Assembly: GCA_026387215.1 (NCBI GenBank)
Contig: JAPLMC010000063.1
Location: forward strand, 1 to 9,637
Source of the DNA: Candidatus Omnitrophota bacterium
Lineage (GTDB): Bacteria; Omnitrophota; Gorgyraeia; Gorgyraeales; Gorgyraeaceae
Direction of reading: 5' to 3'
Length of the DNA stretch: 9,637 bases
Position numbers and translations under genes: made by a program. The notes beneath the pieces are model-generated. The model ran no database searches. It was given only the letters and a program-made list of their open reading frames with translations, and was not told where the DNA came from. Positions 7,212-9,637 of the stretch are shown here, in pieces (position 1 is the stretch's first letter; each line of letters begins with the position of its first letter).

Positions 7212-7248
7212 AATAACAGCTATAATAGTTTCTATTATAGCTGTTATT
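7212..7248. repeat. Perfect long hairpin between the receptor and ABC genes
   Basis: AATAACAGCTATAATAG (7212..7228) and its exact reverse complement (7232..7248) flank a 3-base loop, TTT. Seventeen uninterrupted pairs is far beyond chance for a 152-base gap. The stem is AT-rich and lacks a long U-tract on either strand, so it is a poor classical terminator, but it may still end or attenuate the receptor transcript, protect its 3' end, or form one arm of the proposed leader. Confidence 0.85.
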
Positions 7249-7312
7249 ATAAAATATACCAGGACTTTTTGACTATGGGTATCTATGAGTGCGCTTTATA
7301 TGCAGCTATGAT

Positions 7313-9280
7313 TTAAAATTTCATTTTATAGCCGGTATATATTGTCCTGCCGAAGTCTCTATATCCTGGGACAGTCTGGTATCTCACATCGCCTATATTT
7401 CTTATGCCGGCGTAGATTGTATGAGCTCTGTTATTCGATCCGAATTCATAGCTGCCATTTAGATCGCCTTGCCAGTAATCGCCAAGCCTTTCATATTGAC
7501 TGTTTGTTACAAGAGAATTGTCTTCGTAATCGCATACGCGTTTAACAGTAGCGTTAAATGCCCACTCTTTATGTTTATAATCAACTCCTGTAGATACTAC
7601 ATAGGGTGGGATGGCAGGATCCTGCCTTTCGTTAGTCCTATCTCTGGAATATATTTGGGAATAATTAAGATAATAATTTAAGCCTTCTGCCAGGGCGCCT
7701 TTTATTTCTGTCTCAACTCCGAATCTTTTTATAAAGGTAGGATCATAATGGCCAGTTGGCGTGGTTGTATATTTTGGCATGCCAGAGATATTTTTTTCAA
7801 ACCCTGTAATGGTAAAGTTTATCTTTTCAGACCACTTGCCGATATAGCCAATGTCATAACGGGTTTCTTCCTGTTTATCTAATAAATTTCCGCTGGCATC
7901 CGCGTATATGGAAGGAGATTGATTGGAAGTAGAATATCTTGTTGTGAATCCATGTTTTTTTAAAGGCCAGACTGTGCAGCCTAAGGCCTTATTTAGGGTA
8001 GGGGAGAGCCATCTGTCATAATATTTGGGTAGGCTGGTGCCAGCTGTAGCATTTTCGTCAGCATGTATCCCTTGCACAACTTGTTTTTGATCCCACCTGA
8101 TTCCGCCGTCTATTATCAATTTGTCCTGTAATAGTCTTATTTCGTCATGGCTGTATATGCCATAATCTCGTTCTTCACGGGGGTTATACTCATAAAAAAG
8201 TTTTCCTGTAGGACAATACCAGTTGTTGAATTGTGCGCCAATCCTGAATGTATTTAATTTTGGTATTAAAAAAGTCTGTCTTAAACTTGCACCGCTTGAT
8301 ATATCTCTATTTTGTATATCGTCTGCTTTTACGTAATTTCTTACAAGCGTTGCCTGCTGGTAGTTATGATACATAGTGAGGTTTGTAGATGATTGCTCGC
8401 TCCACGCATGAAGGATATCCAGACTTGCCATTGCGTTCATGGAAGGGTCGTATTCCCATATGTCATTTTTTCTGGTGCTGAATGACATGGCTTTTTGAAA
8501 CCCTAAGAAGCCTTCATCATAATGCAGGAGAAGATCTATTTTGGAAGCATAATCCCCGTATTTTTTGTTTAAAATAGTGGTAATGCTAGTAAGTTCCTTG
8601 TTCGCGTTTTCGTCTTTAGGTCCTTCCGAAGAGGTATGTTCTATATTAAGGAGACAATTTATATCTTTATATTTTCCGGCTGTAGTTATTCCTTGATCCC
8701 AGCTGTTAAAAGAGCCGTATTCAAGTTTTACTTCAGTACCATGTTCTCTTTCCGGCCTCTTGAGTTTTACGTTTACTACTCCGCCATAGCCTGGCGTGCC
8801 AGCAGAACTAGAAGTATTAGGCGAACCATAAGCTAGATAGCTGGAATCTCTAATTACATCTATCTCTTCTATCATAGAAGAAGGAAGGGCGCCTAGGATT
8901 CTGTAATCTTGGCCCGGAGAAGAACCATTTATTAGGACATTTATATTTCTTTCACCTCTGAGCCGTATTCTTACAGGATATTTTCTACCTTGAGTTTCCA
9001 GGATTACGCTTGGCACATTCTCGACTGCCTCGACAGCTGTTTTTTTATGGGACGCTTTTATTTCCTCGGATTTTATAATAGATGTAGTACTTTCTTCACT
9101 CGCTGGAACAGCTAGCGGATAATAGACAGGATCCACATAATAGTCCCTGTCAGTAACTATTATTTTTTCTAAAAAAACATCTTCTTCATTTTTATTATTT
9201 TCTTTTGCTATAACAGGCGCGCTTACACAAATCACGAGGCCAATACTTATCAGAGATAAGAACGAAATATTTTTTTTCAT
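7313..9280 (-). CDS. TonB-dependent outer-membrane receptor
   Basis: This 655-residue outer-membrane protein should import a metal chelate or similar ligand using TonB energy. A signal peptide spans residues 1-25 (MKKN, a hydrophobic core, cut after VIA). A TonB box EKIIVT lies at 38-43. The plug covers about 60-180, with AVENVPSVILETQG, RIRLRGERNINVLINGSSP, SMIEEIDVIRDSSYLAYGS and YGGVVNVKLKRP, matching the family's I-E-x-I-E-V-I-R-x-x-S-x-x-Y-G-S and G-x-V-N-V motifs. The rest shows alternating aromatic strands of a 22-strand barrel and ends in phenylalanine (GYKMKF), the outer-membrane assembly signal. The size resembles BtuB and small siderophore receptors; the substrate cannot be told from sequence. 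AAAGGAG at 9295..9289 lies 8 bases before the ATG. A Fur-like palindrome sits just upstream, which suggests repression by metal. Confidence 0.95.
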   Translation of the reverse strand: MKKNISFLSLISIGLVICVSAPVIAKENNKNEEDVFLEKIIVTDRDYYVDPVYYPLAVPASEESTTSIIKSEEIKASHKKTAVEAVENVPSVILETQGRKYPVRIRLRGERNINVLINGSSPGQDYRILGALPSSMIEEIDVIRDSSYLAYGSPNTSSSAGTPGYGGVVNVKLKRPEREHGTEVKLEYGSFNSWDQGITTAGKYKDINCLLNIEHTSSEGPKDENANKELTSITTILNKKYGDYASKIDLLLHYDEGFLGFQKAMSFSTRKNDIWEYDPSMNAMASLDILHAWSEQSSTNLTMYHNYQQATLVRNYVKADDIQNRDISSGASLRQTFLIPKLNTFRIGAQFNNWYCPTGKLFYEYNPREERDYGIYSHDEIRLLQDKLIIDGGIRWDQKQVVQGIHADENATAGTSLPKYYDRWLSPTLNKALGCTVWPLKKHGFTTRYSTSNQSPSIYADASGNLLDKQEETRYDIGYIGKWSEKINFTITGFEKNISGMPKYTTTPTGHYDPTFIKRFGVETEIKGALAEGLNYYLNYSQIYSRDRTNERQDPAIPPYVVSTGVDYKHKEWAFNATVKRVCDYEDNSLVTNSQYERLGDYWQGDLNGSYEFGSNNRAHTIYAGIRNIGDVRYQTVPGYRDFGRTIYTGYKMKF

Positions 9281-9297
9281 TAGTTATACTCCTTTAT

Positions 9298-9320
9298 TTA
9301 ATGCAACTTAGTTGCATTAA
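9298..9320. promoter_or_regulatory. Fur-family operator candidate upstream of the TonB receptor
   Basis: TTAATGCAACT (9298..9308), one central base, and AGTTGCATTAA (9310..9320) form a perfect 23-bp odd palindrome. Its core TGCAACT-N-AGTTGCA has the 7-1-7 geometry of Fur, Zur and PerR boxes (classical Fur: TGATAAT-N-ATTATCA), though the bases differ. It lies 18 bases before the receptor start, just upstream of its ribosome site, and a Fur-family gene lies 200 bases away. The metal sensed is not known. A TTTAAT at 9328..9323 (- strand) could be the -10 element it overlaps or follows, but no good -35 was found. Confidence 0.7.
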
Positions 9321-9325
9321 TGATT

Positions 9326-9356
9326 AAAAAAAATATTTATCTGGCAATGCCAGATA
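9326..9356 (-). terminator. Intrinsic terminator after the Fur / small membrane protein pair
   Basis: On the - strand TATCTGGC (9356..9349), loop ATT and GCCAGATA (9345..9338) make an 8-bp stem. It is followed after AATA by a run of eight T (9333..9326). The stem lies inside the last codons of the small gene, whose TAA stop is at 9339..9337. It would separate that operon from the receptor transcript. Confidence 0.7.
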
Positions 9357-9522
9357 TGGTTTTGCAAATATACCCTTTAAGGCAACAAGGTTTATTACTG
9401 GTAGCCAGGGTTTCTTTCTGCCAGGTTGTTAATAAAAATAATGATATAAATACCAGCGCAGCGGAAAGAATAAAAATGTGCTTTTGCAAATTAACCGATG
9501 GATTTTTGTAATGAGATATCAT
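9337..9522 (-). CDS. Small single-pass membrane protein with a cysteine-rich tail
   Basis: I do not recognise a family for this 61-residue product. Residues 1-15 are polar and basic, 16-33 form a membrane helix (IFILSAALVFISLFLLTT), and the remainder should face the periplasm. That tail carries PCC at 45-47 and a third cysteine at 53, a possible metal- or thiol-active site. A strong AAGGAG (9533..9528) lies 5 bases before the ATG. The start overlaps the stop of the Fur-family gene (ATGA), so the two are translationally coupled and probably function together. The last codons and stop are built into a terminator hairpin. The helix could instead be an uncleaved or cleaved signal peptide (possible cut near LAT). 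It is likely a real gene given the ribosome site and coupling. Confidence 0.65.
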   Translation of the reverse strand: MISHYKNPSVNLQKHIFILSAALVFISLFLLTTWQKETLATSNKPCCLKGYICKTISGIAR

Positions 9523-9637
9523 TTTTTCTCCTTTTTACAATTGGAGCAGATGCCTTCAATTACTATTTCAATAGGGCCACAGAAGGCATTGCCTAGCTTT
9601 TTATTTACCATAGTTTGGATTTCAGGTGAATTTATAG
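9519..9637 (-). CDS. Fur-family metalloregulator, C-terminal fragment
   Basis: Only the last 38 codons are inside the window; the gene starts beyond base 9637. The open frame reads INSPEIQTMVNKKLG, then FCGPIEIVIEGICSNCKKEKK and a TGA stop at 9521..9519. The ending I-E-I-x-I-x-G-I-C-x-x-C-K follows the C-terminal dimerisation strand and second structural zinc CxxC of Fur/PerR/Zur regulators. The DNA-binding domain and the first CxxC are not visible, so Fur, Zur, Mur and PerR subtypes cannot be separated. The stop overlaps the start of the small membrane-protein gene. A Fur-type palindrome lies about 200 bases downstream, before the TonB receptor, so that gene is a likely target. Confidence 0.8.
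   Translation of the reverse strand, partial: INSPEIQTMVNKKLGNAFCGPIEIVIEGICSNCKKEKK

Larger units (their letters stand above)
7153..7282 (-). promoter_or_regulatory. Possible structured mRNA leader that can hide the ABC gene start codon
   Basis: Read on the - strand, AUACCCAUAGUC (7282..7271) can pair with GAUUAUGGGUAU (7164..7153), giving 12 consecutive pairs with one G-U wobble. The second segment contains the AUG of the ABC gene (7160..7158). Between the two lie the 17-bp hairpin at 7212..7248 and a small stem, CUGAC-AUU-GUCAG, at 7173..7185, giving a multibranch layout. There is no clear Shine-Dalgarno sequence before the AUG. I do not recognise a known riboswitch class. A chance inverted repeat is possible because the region is AT-rich. 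Confidence 0.35.

Noticed and set aside
7246..7251. TATAAT on the - strand as a promoter for the ABC gene
   Set aside because: No acceptable -35 lies 16 to 18 bases upstream, and the sequence falls at the edge of the AT-rich hairpin (7212..7248), where TATAAT-like strings are expected.
7153..7282. A miniature transposable element with 12-bp terminal inverted repeats
   Set aside because: The repeats match at only 11 of 12 bases, one overlaps the ABC start codon, the internal hairpin is off-centre, and no target-site duplication or second copy is visible. Base pairing in the mRNA explains it better.
7313..9280. Cys18 of the receptor signal peptide as a lipobox
   Set aside because: The residues before it are L-V-I, not the small residue needed at -1, and a cut after VIA at 25 is better. 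The protein is an integral barrel, not a lipoprotein.
9342..9347. TTGCCA on the - strand as a -35 element for the receptor
   Set aside because: At 16 to 18 bases spacing the candidate -10 sequences (AATCAT, ATCATT, TCATTA) are poor, and the hexamer is part of the terminator stem.

Overview
The window reads as chromosomal DNA of a low-GC Gram-negative (diderm) bacterium. The evidence is a type II secretion system (T2SS) operon and a TonB-dependent outer-membrane receptor, both of which require an outer membrane. Divergent pseudopilins, a PilM/PilN-like GspL and AT-rich codon use suggest a deep-branching, mostly uncultured lineage such as Omnitrophota. That placement is inference; no rRNA or other phylogenetic marker is present.

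Left part, + strand, 1..6490: the distal part of a tightly packed T2SS operon. The order is gspE (3' end only), a 78-residue protein resembling the N-terminal domain of F-type ATP synthase epsilon, gspF, gspG, gspI, gspJ, gspK, a GspL that looks like fused PilM and PilN, and gspM/pilO. Genes are separated by at most about 20 bases or overlap by 4 to 26 bases, so one transcript with translational coupling is likely. Together they encode the C-terminal part of the cytoplasmic motor (E), the inner-membrane platform (F, L, M), the major pseudopilin (G) and the minor tip pseudopilins (I, J, K). GspH is absent between G and I. GspC, GspD and the prepilin peptidase GspO are not in the window and could lie upstream or elsewhere. 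The operon ends at a hairpin that also serves the converging gene.

Right part, - strand, 6498..9637, in transcription order: the last 38 codons of a Fur-family metalloregulator, a 61-residue single-pass membrane protein with three cysteines, a 655-residue TonB-dependent receptor, and a MJ0796/LolD-type ABC ATPase. This looks like a metal- or chelate-uptake locus. A terminator-like hairpin over the small gene's stop codon and a perfect 7-1-7 palindrome of Fur-box geometry lie just before the receptor, so the receptor is probably controlled separately by metal, perhaps by the neighbouring regulator.

The least explained stretches are the epsilon-like gene inside the secretion operon and the 152-base gap before the ABC gene. 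The gap contains a perfect 17-bp-arm hairpin, and an upstream segment in it can pair over 12 positions with the ABC start codon, which is the layout of a structured, possibly regulatory mRNA leader. No tRNA, rRNA, CRISPR array, insertion sequence or gene-free stretch over 300 bases was seen.
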